Part shown: in pieces, positions 16,007-25,103 of the stretch | Numbering within the stretch: position 1 is the stretch's first letter | How the letters are laid out: each line of letters begins with the position of its first letter | Origin: Bog-473 sp963809825 | GTDB taxonomy: Bacteria; Actinomycetota; Acidimicrobiia; Acidimicrobiales; RAAP-2 | Assembly: GCA_963809825.1 (NCBI GenBank) | Contig: CAWELJ010000010.1 | Coordinates: forward strand, 195,525-259,524 | DNA length: 64,000 nt | Direction: 5' to 3' | The notes under the pieces: generated by a model | The model's input: only the letters and a program-made list of their open reading frames with translations | What the model was told of the DNA's origin: nothing | The model's database searches: none | Program-made: the position numbers and the translations under genes

Positions 16007-16615
16007 GTGACCGCCGCCAACGACAGCGCCACCACTCCGGCCCGGGTTGTGATCGCCGAGGACGAGGCGATCGTGCGGCTCGACCTCAAGGAGATCCTCC
16101 TGTCCGCCGGCTACGACGTCGTCGGGGAGACGGGCCGCGGGGACGAGGCAGTGCAGCTGGTCGAGGAGCACCAGCCCGACCTGGCCATCCTCGACGTGAA
16201 GATGCCGGGGATGGACGGACTCCGTGCCGCCCGTGAGATCACCTCACGCCATCAGGCGGTCGTCCTGCTACTCACGGCGTTCAGCCAACGCGACCTGATC
16301 GAGGAGGCCAGGGACTCGGGGGTGTCGGCCTACCTCGTCAAGCCCTTCCAGCCCAGGGAGCTGCTCCCAGCCATTGCCGACGTGCTGGCCAAGGCCCGCC
16401 AGGACCGGGCCATCGAGGCGGAGCACTCCGCCGACGGGGCCGAGGACAAGATCGCGACCCGCCGGATCGTCGACGAGGCGAAGCAGATCCTGATGGACCG
16501 GGACGACCTCCCCGAGACGGAGGCGTTCGGCTTCATCCAGCGCACGGCCATGCAGACGCGGGCGCGCATGCGCGACGTGGCCCAACAGGTCGTCGACGGC
16601 ACACTTACCCCGTAG
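16007..16615 (+). CDS. pdtaR: ANTAR-domain response regulator (PdtaR-like)
   Basis: 202 residues: receiver domain (VVIAEDEAIVRLD, phosphorylation site Asp63 in AILDVKMPGMDG, switch Thr in LLTAF, Lys in YLVKPF) followed by an ANTAR RNA-binding domain (RIVDEAKQILMDR, EAFGFIQRTAMQTR). ANTAR regulators bind paired hairpins in transcripts and prevent termination. In Mycobacterium the orthologue also lies just upstream of polA. Its kinase PdtaS is not in the window. The GTG is chosen because GGAGAGGAAC precedes it and it gives the usual N-terminus. Confidence 0.92.
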   Translation: MTAANDSATTPARVVIAEDEAIVRLDLKEILLSAGYDVVGETGRGDEAVQLVEEHQPDLAILDVKMPGMDGLRAAREITSRHQAVVLLLTAFSQRDLIEEARDSGVSAYLVKPFQPRELLPAIADVLAKARQDRAIEAEHSADGAEDKIATRRIVDEAKQILMDRDDLPETEAFGFIQRTAMQTRARMRDVAQQVVDGTLTP

Positions 16616-16625
16616 AGTCGGCCGC

Positions 16626-19367
16626 ATGGCGACACGCCAGGAGCGACCGGGCCCGCTGCTGCTGCTCGACGGGATGTCGCTGGCCTTCCGCGCCTACTTC
16701 GCGCTGCCCGACACCCTGGCCACCTCGACCGGCGTCGTCACCAACGCGGTGCACGGGTTCACGTCCATGCTGGTGTACCTCATCCGCGAGCAGCGTCCCT
16801 CGGCGCTCGTCGTGGCCTTCGACGCCCCCGGGGCCACCTTCCGCGACGAGATCCTCGAGGACTACAAGGCCGGTCGGGCCGAGACCCCGTGGCTGCTGCC
16901 GCCCCAGTTCGACATGATCCGCGAGGTCATGGCCGCGCTGGCGGTACCGGTCGTCGAGGCCCCGGGCTTCGAGGCGGACGACGTCATCGCCACGCTGGCC
17001 ACCGAGGCGGCCGAGCGCCACTCAGAGGTGGTCATCGTGACGGGCGACCGCGACAGCTTCCAGCTCGTCCGCGATCCCTACATCCGGGTGCTCTACAACA
17101 AGCGCGGCGTGAGCGACTACGCGCTCTACGACGAGGCAGGTATCGTCGAGCGCACCGGCGTGCCCCCCTCGCAATACGTGCTCCTGGCCTCGTTGCGCGG
17201 CGACCCTTCGGACAATCTTCCCGGCGTGCCGGGCGTGGGTGAGAAGACCGCCGCCAAGCTCCTCACGTCCTACTGCGACCTCGACGGCATCTTCTCGCAC
17301 CTGAGCGAGCTGACGCCCAAGCTGCGGGAGAACCTGGCGGCGAGCGAGGAGCTGGCCCGCTCGAACGCCCGCATCATCCCGCTGGTGTGCGACGTGCCCC
17401 TCGAGCTCGACGTGGCGCACATCGAGCTCGGTGGCTGGGACCGCGCCACGGCCGAGGCGACCTTCGAGCGCTACGAGATGAAAACCGTCTGGCAGCGCCT
17501 GGAGGAGCTCCTCGACGCGGGCGCGCTGGGCGAGCCTGCGCCAGGCAGTGCGGGTCCCGCGCCGAAGCTGGGAGTGGCCCCGGCCGTCGCGGCGGGAAGC
17601 GACGAGCCTGCCGGACCCGCGCTCGAGCTCCGCGACGTGGTGCTGGCCACGACGGCGGCCGAAGCCACGAAGTCGATCGACGAGCTGGGGCAGGGCCGGC
17701 TGGCCCTGGCCGCCCGCTGGAACGGCATGCCCGGGCGCAGCGATCTGGTTGGACTGGTGCTGGTAGCGACCGAGGGCGAGGAGGCCGGCCTCGGGGTCAT
17801 GGTGCCGGGCGACCTGCTGGGCGCCACCTCGGTGGTCAAGAAGCTGAACGCGGTGCTCGCCCGGGCCGTCCTCGGTCACCACGTCAAGGAGGCCATGCGG
17901 TCGCTGCTGCCGCTCGGCATCGACGTGACGGGGCTCGAGATGGACACGGCGGTGGCGGCGTACCTGCTCGACGCCTCGACGGGGGAGTACGGCCTGCAAC
18001 AGCTGCGCGAGCAGACCGGCCAGCTCACCCTCGACATCGCCGAGCCCGGGACCGAGGCCCTCGACGTGGCCCGGGAGGCGGCCGGCGAAGCGTGCGACGT
18101 CGCCGGTATGGCCGCCGGGTTCCGCCGGCGCCTCCAGTCCGAGGACATGGTCATGCTGCACGACGACATCGAGACGCCGCTGGTGCGGGTCCTGGCCAAG
18201 ATGGAGGTGGCCGGCATCGGCATCGACCGGGCCGAGCTACAGGCGATCGCCGACTCCCTCAAGGCATCGGCGGCGACGCTCCAGGCGGCCGTGCAGGAGT
18301 GCGCCGGCCACGAGTTCAACGTGAACTCGACGCCGCAGCTGCGCACGGTGCTCTACGAGGAGCTGGGGCTCACCCCGGGCAAGAAGACGAAGACCGGCTT
18401 CTCCACCGACGCCCAGACGCTCGAGAGCCTGCGCGGGGCCCACCCCGTCATCGAGGCGCTGCTCGAGTACCGCGAGGTCGAAAAGCTGCGCTCGACCTAC
18501 GGGGAGAGCCTGCTGGCCGAGGTGCAGGCGGACGGGCGCATCCACGCGTCCTTCGGCCAGACCGTGGCCCGCACCGGGCGCATCTCGTCGGACCGCCCCA
18601 ACCTGCACAACATCCCCGTGCGCACCGAACAGGGCAAGCAGTTCCGGCGCGCCTTCGTGCCGGCCGAGGGCAGCTCCTTTCTGGTGGCCGACTACGACCA
18701 GGTGGAGCTGCGCTGCATCGCGCACCTCTCCGAGGACCCCGGTCTCATCGACGCGTTGACGAGCGGTTCGGACGTGCACCGGACCGTGGCCGCCGCCGTC
18801 TACGGCATCAGCCCCGACGAGGTCACGCACACCCAGCGCGAGTTCTCCAAAATGGTCTCCTACGGCCTCGCTTACGGCATGGAGGCCTACGGCCTGAGCC
18901 AGCGCCTGGGGATCCCCGTGGAGGAGGCGGCCGCCATCATGGACAGCTACTTCGGCGCGTTCCCCTTTGTGAAGCAGTACATGGACCAGACGGTGGCCGA
19001 TGCCAAGATCCGGGGCGCCACCCGGACCATGTTCGGCCGCATCCGGCCGTTGCCCGACCTGCACGCGGCGAACTACCGGCTGCGCCAGGCGGCCGAGCGC
19101 CAAGCGATGAACGCCGGTATCCAGGGGCTGGCGGCCGACATCTTCAAGCTGGCCCTGGTCCGCCTCGACCGTGACCTCGAGGCGGCGGGGCTGTCGAGTC
19201 GCCTCGTGCTGCAGGTACACGACGAGGTGATCGTCGAGGTGTCGCCGGGAGAGGAGGAGGACGTGGGCCGCCTCACCCGGTCCGCTCTCACCGGGGCGGC
19301 CGACCTGAAGGTGCCCCTCACCATCTCCATGGCGGCCGGTCCGAGCTGGGCGGCGGCGAAAGGGTGA
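16626..19367 (+). CDS. polA: DNA polymerase I
   Basis: 913 residues. The N-terminal 5'-3' flap exonuclease has LLLDGMSLAFRAYF, VAFDAPG, EADDVIATLA and the H3TH region GDPSDNLPGVPGVGEKTA. The middle domain lacks the acidic exonuclease motifs, so proofreading is probably absent, as known for mycobacterial PolA. The polymerase domain has motif A with Asp689 (VADYDQVELR), motif B (FSKMVSYGLAYG) with Tyr746 where E. coli has Phe762, and motif C with Asp866 (VHDEV). It fills gaps in excision repair and replaces RNA primers. It starts 10 bases after pdtaR. Confidence 0.98.
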   Translation: MATRQERPGPLLLLDGMSLAFRAYFALPDTLATSTGVVTNAVHGFTSMLVYLIREQRPSALVVAFDAPGATFRDEILEDYKAGRAETPWLLPPQFDMIREVMAALAVPVVEAPGFEADDVIATLATEAAERHSEVVIVTGDRDSFQLVRDPYIRVLYNKRGVSDYALYDEAGIVERTGVPPSQYVLLASLRGDPSDNLPGVPGVGEKTAAKLLTSYCDLDGIFSHLSELTPKLRENLAASEELARSNARIIPLVCDVPLELDVAHIELGGWDRATAEATFERYEMKTVWQRLEELLDAGALGEPAPGSAGPAPKLGVAPAVAAGSDEPAGPALELRDVVLATTAAEATKSIDELGQGRLALAARWNGMPGRSDLVGLVLVATEGEEAGLGVMVPGDLLGATSVVKKLNAVLARAVLGHHVKEAMRSLLPLGIDVTGLEMDTAVAAYLLDASTGEYGLQQLREQTGQLTLDIAEPGTEALDVAREAAGEACDVAGMAAGFRRRLQSEDMVMLHDDIETPLVRVLAKMEVAGIGIDRAELQAIADSLKASAATLQAAVQECAGHEFNVNSTPQLRTVLYEELGLTPGKKTKTGFSTDAQTLESLRGAHPVIEALLEYREVEKLRSTYGESLLAEVQADGRIHASFGQTVARTGRISSDRPNLHNIPVRTEQGKQFRRAFVPAEGSSFLVADYDQVELRCIAHLSEDPGLIDALTSGSDVHRTVAAAVYGISPDEVTHTQREFSKMVSYGLAYGMEAYGLSQRLGIPVEEAAAIMDSYFGAFPFVKQYMDQTVADAKIRGATRTMFGRIRPLPDLHAANYRLRQAAERQAMNAGIQGLAADIFKLALVRLDRDLEAAGLSSRLVLQVHDEVIVEVSPGEEEDVGRLTRSALTGAADLKVPLTISMAAGPSWAAAKG

Positions 19368-19542
19368 CGGCGAAAGGCTGACCCCTCGGACGAGCCAGGG
19401 CGGGAGAGAACCCTGCTGAGCAGCTGGTAGCCTCTACCTCCTTGCCCGCCGGCACCGGCGGCGGCGCAACCCGTATCCGACGAGTCCCGACCCCGGCGCG
19501 GTCCTGCGGGTGCAAGTCGCACCCGCCGCAAGGAGCTTCGCA

Positions 19543-21024
19543 ATGTCTGAGGCAGCACGCACCTCCCTCCTCTCCCCCGAAGCGATGGGCAGCTTCGACG
19601 CCGAGGGCAACTACACCCCCCGCACCATCGTCGACGACGACCTGGCGGACTCGGATCTCGAACAGGCGATGGGCGACTCCATCATCGAGTTCGATGATGG
19701 CGACGTGATCGAGGGGACGGTCGTCAAGATCGACCGGGACGAGGTCCTGCTCGACATCGGCTTCAAGTCCGAGGGCGTCATCCCCGCCCGTGAGCTGTCC
19801 ATCCGCAACGACGTGGATCCGACCGAGATCGTCTCGCTCGGCGACCACGTCGAGGCCCTCGTCCTCCAGAAGGAGGACAAGGAGGGGCGGCTGGTCCTCT
19901 CCAAGAAGCGGGCCCAGTACGAGCGGGCCTGGACCACGATCGAGGAGAAGAAGAACAACGGCGAGATGGTCTCTGGCCCCGTCATCGAGGTGGTCAAGGG
20001 TGGCCTGATCGTCGACATCGGCCTGCGCGGCTTCCTGCCCGCCTCGCTGGTGGAACTGCGCCGAGTGCGCGAGCTGCAGCCCTACGTGGGCAAGGTGATC
20101 GAGGCCAAGATCATCGAGCTGGACCGCAACCGCAACAACGTCGTCCTCTCGCGGCGGGCCTGGCTCGAAGAGGCCCAGAAGGAGCAGCGGGGCGACTTCC
20201 TGCAGAATCTCAAGCCGGGGGAGCGCCGCAAGGGCGTGGTCTCCTCGGTGGTCAACTTCGGCGCCTTCGTCGACCTCGGCGGCATGGACGGCCTCGTCCA
20301 CGTGTCCGAGCTCAGCTGGAAGCACGTCGACCATCCGTCGTCCGTCGTGTCCGTGGGTGACGAGATCGAGGTCGAGGTGCTCGACGTGGACCTCGACAAG
20401 GAGCGCATCAGCCTCTCCTTGAAGGCCACGCAGTCCGATCCCTGGCAGGAGTTCGCCGACAGCCACGCCGTCGGTCAGCTCGTCTACGGCCGCATCACCA
20501 AGCTCGTCCCCTTCGGCGCCTTCGTGCAGGTGGGCGACGGAATCGAGGGCCTGGTGCACATCTCCGAGATGGCGGTGCACCACGTCGACCTGCCCGAGCA
20601 GGTCGTCACCCCGGGTGAGGAGCTCTGGGTCAAGATCATCGACATCGACCTGCAGCGGCGCCGCATCTCGCTGTCGATCAAGCAGGCCGCCGAGGGTGGC
20701 GAGGTCTCCGAGGAGTACCGCGAGGCCTTCGGTGAGCACGCCTACGACGAAGAGGGCAACTACATCGGCTTCGACTACGCGGAGGGGGAGTTCACCCCCG
20801 AGACGGAGGCGCAGGCGGCCTGGGCCGACTTCGCCGAGGAGATCGGGACGCCGGTGCACCATCCCGAGGCCGAAGCCGGGGCCGATGCCCCGGCCGCCGC
20901 CCCGGCCCCCGAGACGGGCGAGAGCCCGGCCGCCGAGGCTGCGGTGGCCACCGCCGAGCCGGCGACCGAGCCGGTGCCGGAGCCCGTCGCGGAGCCCGTC
21001 GCCGAGACGGCGCCGGAGGGCTGA
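19543..21024 (+). CDS. rpsA: 30S ribosomal protein S1
   Basis: 493 residues with four S1 RNA-binding domains (about residues 35-105, 120-190, 205-275 and 290-360; each with G-V-I or GFLP / FGAFV-L-GG-GLVH cores). An acidic tail rich in Ala, Pro and Glu follows. S1 helps mRNA bind the small subunit. The ATG at 19543 follows AAGGAG; an in-frame ATG 11 codons upstream lacks this. It follows polA as in mycobacteria, after a 175-base gap that probably contains its own promoter. Confidence 0.96.
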   Translation: MSEAARTSLLSPEAMGSFDAEGNYTPRTIVDDDLADSDLEQAMGDSIIEFDDGDVIEGTVVKIDRDEVLLDIGFKSEGVIPARELSIRNDVDPTEIVSLGDHVEALVLQKEDKEGRLVLSKKRAQYERAWTTIEEKKNNGEMVSGPVIEVVKGGLIVDIGLRGFLPASLVELRRVRELQPYVGKVIEAKIIELDRNRNNVVLSRRAWLEEAQKEQRGDFLQNLKPGERRKGVVSSVVNFGAFVDLGGMDGLVHVSELSWKHVDHPSSVVSVGDEIEVEVLDVDLDKERISLSLKATQSDPWQEFADSHAVGQLVYGRITKLVPFGAFVQVGDGIEGLVHISEMAVHHVDLPEQVVTPGEELWVKIIDIDLQRRRISLSIKQAAEGGEVSEEYREAFGEHAYDEEGNYIGFDYAEGEFTPETEAQAAWADFAEEIGTPVHHPEAEAGADAPAAAPAPETGESPAAEAAVATAEPATEPVPEPVAEPVAETAPEG

Positions 21025-21056
21025 CGGGCCAGGGCCGGGGCCCCGGGGGCGCCACC

Positions 21057-21596
21057 GTGCGCTCGCGGAGGCTGGCGCGCATCGCCTGCGGCACCGTGGT
21101 CGTGGGCGTCGGCCTGCTGCTGGCGGCGTGCGCTTCGGGCCCGGACACGGCCACGACGACAACGAGCACCAGCGCGGCGTCCACGACGTCGTCCACCGCC
21201 CCGGCGTCGACCACGACGAGCTCACCGACCACGACGACGATCCCCGGGGTCCCGACCCCCTTCGTCCCGATGCAGACGGCGACGGGCGGCGAGTTCGTGT
21301 CGCCGTCGGGGAACATCGGCTGTGAGGTCGATTTCAGCCCGTCCTCCCAGGGGGCCCTCTGCCTGACGATCTCGCCGCCGCGTTCGGTGCACATGACCGT
21401 GGACGGGACCTTGACCCAGTGCATGGGACAGCAGTGCCTGAGCAATGCGGGCCTGAACACCCCGACCCTGGCCTACGGGACGCAGACCGGCGTCGGTCCC
21501 TTCCGGTGCGTCTCGGCGACGACCGGCGTCACCTGCACCGTGACGAGCGGGAAGGGCTTCACGATCAACGCGGCGGGCATCACGCCGGTCGGGTGA
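21057..21596 (+). CDS. Putative lipoprotein with DUF6636-like domain
   Basis: 179 residues. Signal peptide with lipobox LLAAC (Cys at about residue 25), a Thr/Ser-rich linker of about 40 residues, then a small domain with FVSPSGNIGCEV, SPPRSV, CMGQQCLS and GPFRCVSATTGVTCTV. The SPSGNI-C pattern and cysteine pairs resemble the actinobacterial DUF6636 family of unknown function. GTG start 33 bases after rpsA. Its end overlaps the end of the convergent ATP-grasp gene. Confidence 0.72.
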   Translation: MRSRRLARIACGTVVVGVGLLLAACASGPDTATTTTSTSAASTTSSTAPASTTTSSPTTTTIPGVPTPFVPMQTATGGEFVSPSGNIGCEVDFSPSSQGALCLTISPPRSVHMTVDGTLTQCMGQQCLSNAGLNTPTLAYGTQTGVGPFRCVSATTGVTCTVTSGKGFTINAAGITPVG

Positions 21597-22497
21597 TCAG
21601 CTCCCGCAGGACACGGGCGAACGCGGTGGCCGACTCGGGAGCCTCGACGAAGAAGAGGACGGGGTCGAGCAGCTCGAGCTCGAGCACCGCGGGCGCCCCG
21701 TCGGAGCGCTCCACGATGTCGACCCGGGCGTACGTGGTCGGGCCCAGCAGCCGCTCCGCGGCCGCCACGGCCCGGCGTCCGACCGCGAGCTGCGGCGGCG
21801 TGGCCGTCGTGCCGGTGACCACCTGGTTGGCGATCAGGCTGTCGACGGCGCCGACCCCCCGGCGGATCATCGGGTCCTTGTGGATCGCATGGCCGAAGGC
21901 GCCACCGAGGAAGATGAGGCCCACCTCCCCGGTGTCGTCGACGGCGGGCTGGTAGGGCTGGATCATCACCGTTCGGCCCGATCCGACGAGCTCGGCCACG
22001 TGCGCCCGCGCCGCCGTGTGCTCCTGGGGCTCGTAGCGCGCCGTGCGGTAGCCGCCGCCCGACAGCGACGGCTTGACGACGATCTCACCGGGCGGGAAGT
22101 CCAGGGCCGACGGATCGAACGGCTGGGCTGCCTCCACCCACCGTGTCGGCACCGTCGGGACACCAGCCGCCTCGAGGTCGCGGAGGTAGCGCTTGTCGAG
22201 GTTCCAGCGCAACGTCGCGGGAGGGTTGACCACGGGCACACCGGCGGCGGCCACCCGGTCCGCCCACTCGAGGAACGCCACGGGGTGATGGATGTTGTCC
22301 CAGGCCCCGTTGGCCACGACGAGATCGAAGGCGGACCAGTCCACCGCCGGGTCGCTCCAGACCGCGGTCCGGGCGTCGAGGCCGACGTCGTCGAGCGCGT
22401 GGAGGACGAGCGGTCCCTCCTCGAACAGGTCGGGGAACCGGGGCGAGGCGGCGAGAGCAACCCGGGGCCGGGCTCCCGGCGCCGGGGGCGGGCTCAT
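21580..22497 (-). CDS. ATP-grasp ligase-like protein (RimK/DcsG type)
   Basis: 305 residues. The N-terminal part has a Rossmann-like VALAASPRFPDL and WDNIHHP. The ATP-grasp core follows: NLDKRYLRDLEAAGVPTVPT, IVVKPSLSGGG, a DTGEVGLIFLGG strand pair, and metal-binding ARVDIVERSDGAPAVLELELLDP. Such enzymes join a carboxylate to an amine via an acyl phosphate. The closest pattern I know is the group including DcsG of D-cycloserine synthesis and uncharacterised glutathione-synthetase-like proteins; the substrate is unknown. Its ATG directly abuts the stop of the upstream serine hydrolase, so it is the last gene of the opp operon. Confidence 0.8.
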   Translation of the reverse strand: MSPPPAPGARPRVALAASPRFPDLFEEGPLVLHALDDVGLDARTAVWSDPAVDWSAFDLVVANGAWDNIHHPVAFLEWADRVAAAGVPVVNPPATLRWNLDKRYLRDLEAAGVPTVPTRWVEAAQPFDPSALDFPPGEIVVKPSLSGGGYRTARYEPQEHTAARAHVAELVGSGRTVMIQPYQPAVDDTGEVGLIFLGGAFGHAIHKDPMIRRGVGAVDSLIANQVVTGTTATPPQLAVGRRAVAAAERLLGPTTYARVDIVERSDGAPAVLELELLDPVLFFVEAPESATAFARVLRELITRPA

Positions 22498-24120
22498 TCA
22501 GCGCGGGCCGAGCGAGTCGAAGACGAGATTCGCCACCGCGTTGATCGTCTCCACGCCGTACGACTCCGACGGGTTGTCGTCCGTCAAGATCGCGAACACG
22601 TAGTTGCGGCCGGCACCGGCGACGTACCCGATGCTGTTGACCTGTGCGTCCCCGGGGCCCGGCGTGATGAAGCCGGTCTTGACGGCGACGCTGCCCGCCG
22701 GCGCGCCGGCGGGCACGCCCCAGACCTGGTCCGCCCTGACGTTGTGCATGAGGGAGAGGCCATAGGCCCGGTAGGGGTCGGAGAGGATCGGGTTCGCCAA
22801 GGCGAAGGTGCGGACCACCTTCACCATGTCGTCGGCGCTCGTCGTGGTGTACGCCCAGCCGAGGTTGGTGTCCGTGATCGGGCCCGCCCACGGCGCCGTC
22901 GACTGCAGCCCGAGGACGCCGTCGAAGGCCGTGAGCCCGGCGGCGCCGCCAATGATCCCCCACATGGACGTGGCGGCGTTGTTGTCACTCACCTCGATCA
23001 TGGGCGGCATCAGCGCGGCCTGCTGGGGCGGGATGCCGCCCGATCGCTGGTCGGCCGCCAGCGCGTCCGCCATGACGTCGACCTTCACGATGCTGGCCGT
23101 GACCTGGGCTTGGCCCGGGTTGACCTCCCAGGTGGCGCCGTTGGCCACGTCGTAAATGGTCATGGAGACGTTGTCGGCCCGCTGGGCGAGGTATCCGGCC
23201 ACGGCGGGACCGAAGGGCGCCGGCAGGCCCCCGTAGGCAACCCGGTAGCCCGACCCCGGTGCGCTCCCCGCGGCGGCGATGCCGACGGCGGGGGCGTCGG
23301 CCGCGCTCAGCGCCGAGCCGTCGAAGGGCGCATCACCGAAGTTGAAGACCCCGCCGTCGACCGCCACGAGCCAGTACCCCCCGCCGTCCCCGGTCGCCGC
23401 CAGGCCGACCACCGGCGCGTTGAGCGCCAGACCGCCGGTCGAGCCATGGAAGGCGGCGTCGCCGAAGCTGAAGATGCCGCCGTCGGACGCCACGAGCCAG
23501 TAGCCGCCGCCGTCCGGGGTGGCGGCCATCCCTACCACCGGCGCGTTGAGCGCCAGGCTGCCGGTCGAGCCGTGGAAGGCGGCGTCGCCGAAGCTGAAGA
23601 TGCCACCGTCGGACGCCACGAGCCAGTAGCCGCCGCCGTCCGGGGTGGCGGCCATGCCGACGATCGGCTGGTTGAGGGGCTGGCCGCCCTGTGACCCGTC
23701 GAACGGTGCGCCGAACGCGAAGACGCCGCCGTCGGACGCCACGAGCCAGTAGCCGCCCGAAGCAGCGTCCCCCGCCATCCCGACGATGGGCTGGACCAGG
23801 GTCAGGCCACCGGTCGAGCCGTGGAAGGCGGCATCCCCGTAGGAGAAGACACCGCCGTCGGAGGCCACCAGCCAGTAGCCGGCGCCGTCGGCGGTGGAGG
23901 CCATGGCGACGACCGGGAGGTTCGGCGACGCCGCCGAGAGATCCCCGAGCGCGGGTGCGCCGAAGGCCCGGACCGAGGCGGGGAGGACGGGGGTGTCGGC
24001 GCCGCTCGGCGCCGCCGGTAGCGCCAGGACGAGGGCGCCGGGCGCGCCGACGAGGGCGACAAGCGCCCCGGCCAGCCGGAGTCTGGCGCGGGCGGCGATC
24101 CGTTCCGGGTGGATGGTCAA
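22498..24120 (-). CDS. Secreted serine hydrolase (beta-lactamase/PBP superfamily) fused to GYWLVASDGG repeats
   Basis: 540 residues from a TTG that overlaps the oppF stop (TTGA). The leader has four arginines, a hydrophobic core and a cleavage-like APSGA. Residues about 50-280 are five full repeats of about 42 residues (GYWLVASDGG-FSFGDAAFHGSTG-L-APVVGMAATPDGG) plus a half repeat at the N-terminus, which suggests a six-bladed propeller closed by the two ends. Residues about 290-540 are a penicillin-recognising domain: Ser343-x-x-Lys346 (ASIVK), Ser378-Asp-Asn and Lys481-Thr-Gly. It may be a beta-lactamase, a peptidoglycan peptidase or an esterase. Coupling to an oligopeptide permease suggests a link with cell-wall peptides. 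Confidence 0.82.
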   Translation of the reverse strand: MTIHPERIAARARLRLAGALVALVGAPGALVLALPAAPSGADTPVLPASVRAFGAPALGDLSAASPNLPVVAMASTADGAGYWLVASDGGVFSYGDAAFHGSTGGLTLVQPIVGMAGDAASGGYWLVASDGGVFAFGAPFDGSQGGQPLNQPIVGMAATPDGGGYWLVASDGGIFSFGDAAFHGSTGSLALNAPVVGMAATPDGGGYWLVASDGGIFSFGDAAFHGSTGGLALNAPVVGLAATGDGGGYWLVAVDGGVFNFGDAPFDGSALSAADAPAVGIAAAGSAPGSGYRVAYGGLPAPFGPAVAGYLAQRADNVSMTIYDVANGATWEVNPGQAQVTASIVKVDVMADALAADQRSGGIPPQQAALMPPMIEVSDNNAATSMWGIIGGAAGLTAFDGVLGLQSTAPWAGPITDTNLGWAYTTTSADDMVKVVRTFALANPILSDPYRAYGLSLMHNVRADQVWGVPAGAPAGSVAVKTGFITPGPGDAQVNSIGYVAGAGRNYVFAILTDDNPSESYGVETINAVANLVFDSLGPR

Positions 24121-25103
24121 CTCCCGATCGGGAAGTGGCAGGCCACCTGGTGGCCGACCGCGATCTCCCGCATCTCGGGGACCTCCTCCGCGCAGCGGGC
24201 CTCGGCCCGCGGGCAGCGTGTCCGGAAGCGGCAGCCCGACGGCGGGTTGATCGGGCTCGGGGGCTCGCCGACCAGTGGCACGGAGGTCCGGGGCGCCTCG
24301 GGGTCGGGTTCCACCGCCGAGGCGAGCAGCGCCGCCGTGTAGTGGTGGGCGGGCGCCTCGTAGAGGATGTCGGCCGGTGCGATCTCGCACAGACGGCCCA
24401 GGTACATGACGGCGACCCGGTCACTCACGTTCTTGACCACCGCCAGGTCGTGGGCGATGAAGAGGACCGTCAGGTGGTACTCCTGCTTCAGGTCCTCGAG
24501 GAGGTTGAGGATCTGGGCCTGCACCGACACGTCGAGGGCGGAGACGATCTCGTCGCAGACGAGCAGCTTGGGCTTGAGCACCAGCGCCCGGGCGATGCTT
24601 ATGCGCTGGCACTGCCCGCCCGAGAACTCGCGGGGTCGCCGGCCGCCGTGGAGGTAGGGATCGATCCCGACCGTCTCGAGCATCGCGTTGGCGGCCTGCC
24701 GGCGCTCCTCCTTGGTCCCGATCTTCCAGATGGTCAGCGGCTCCGCCACGATGTCGCAGACACGCCGGCGCGGGTTCAGGGACGAAATGGGGTCCTGGAA
24801 GATCATCTGGACCTGGGTCCGCAGCGTCCGCAGGTCGCCGCGGTTGAGCGCGGTCAACTCGGTGTCGCCGAAGCGGATCTTGCCGGACGTGGCGCGCTCC
24901 ACCTGCACGATGGCCCGGCCGGTCGTCGACTTGCCGCACCCCGACTCACCGACGAGGCCGAGCGTCTCGCCCTGGCGCATGGTGAACGTGATCCCGGCCA
25001 CCGCCTGCACCGTCGTGCTGCCCTTCTGGAACGACACGTGGAGGTCCTCGACGGAGAGGAGCGGGTCGGTCCCGACCTCGGTCTCGGTGGCCGTGTCCGT
25101 CAT
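24117..25103 (-). CDS. oppF: Oligopeptide ABC transporter ATP-binding protein, OppF type
   Basis: 328 residues. Walker A GESGCGKST, Q-loop FQDPISSLNPR, signature FSGGQCQR, Walker B LLVCDEIVSALD and H-loop IAHDL are all present, with the C-terminal cysteine-rich oligopeptide motif GCRFRTRCPRA-ARC that in relatives can bind an iron-sulfur cluster. The Walker B neighbourhood reads DEIVSALD where most have DEPVSALD. The ATG overlaps the oppD stop by four bases. Together with OppD it powers the permease OppBC. Confidence 0.93.
   Translation of the reverse strand: MTDTATETEVGTDPLLSVEDLHVSFQKGSTTVQAVAGITFTMRQGETLGLVGESGCGKSTTGRAIVQVERATSGKIRFGDTELTALNRGDLRTLRTQVQMIFQDPISSLNPRRRVCDIVAEPLTIWKIGTKEERRQAANAMLETVGIDPYLHGGRRPREFSGGQCQRISIARALVLKPKLLVCDEIVSALDVSVQAQILNLLEDLKQEYHLTVLFIAHDLAVVKNVSDRVAVMYLGRLCEIAPADILYEAPAHHYTAALLASAVEPDPEAPRTSVPLVGEPPSPINPPSGCRFRTRCPRAEARCAEEVPEMREIAVGHQVACHFPIGS

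Noticed and set aside
23230..23970. Regular repeats of about 126 bases suggesting a CRISPR-like array
   Set aside because: The repeats are in-frame protein repeats (42 codons each) with no unique spacers; the same holds for 48489-49232.
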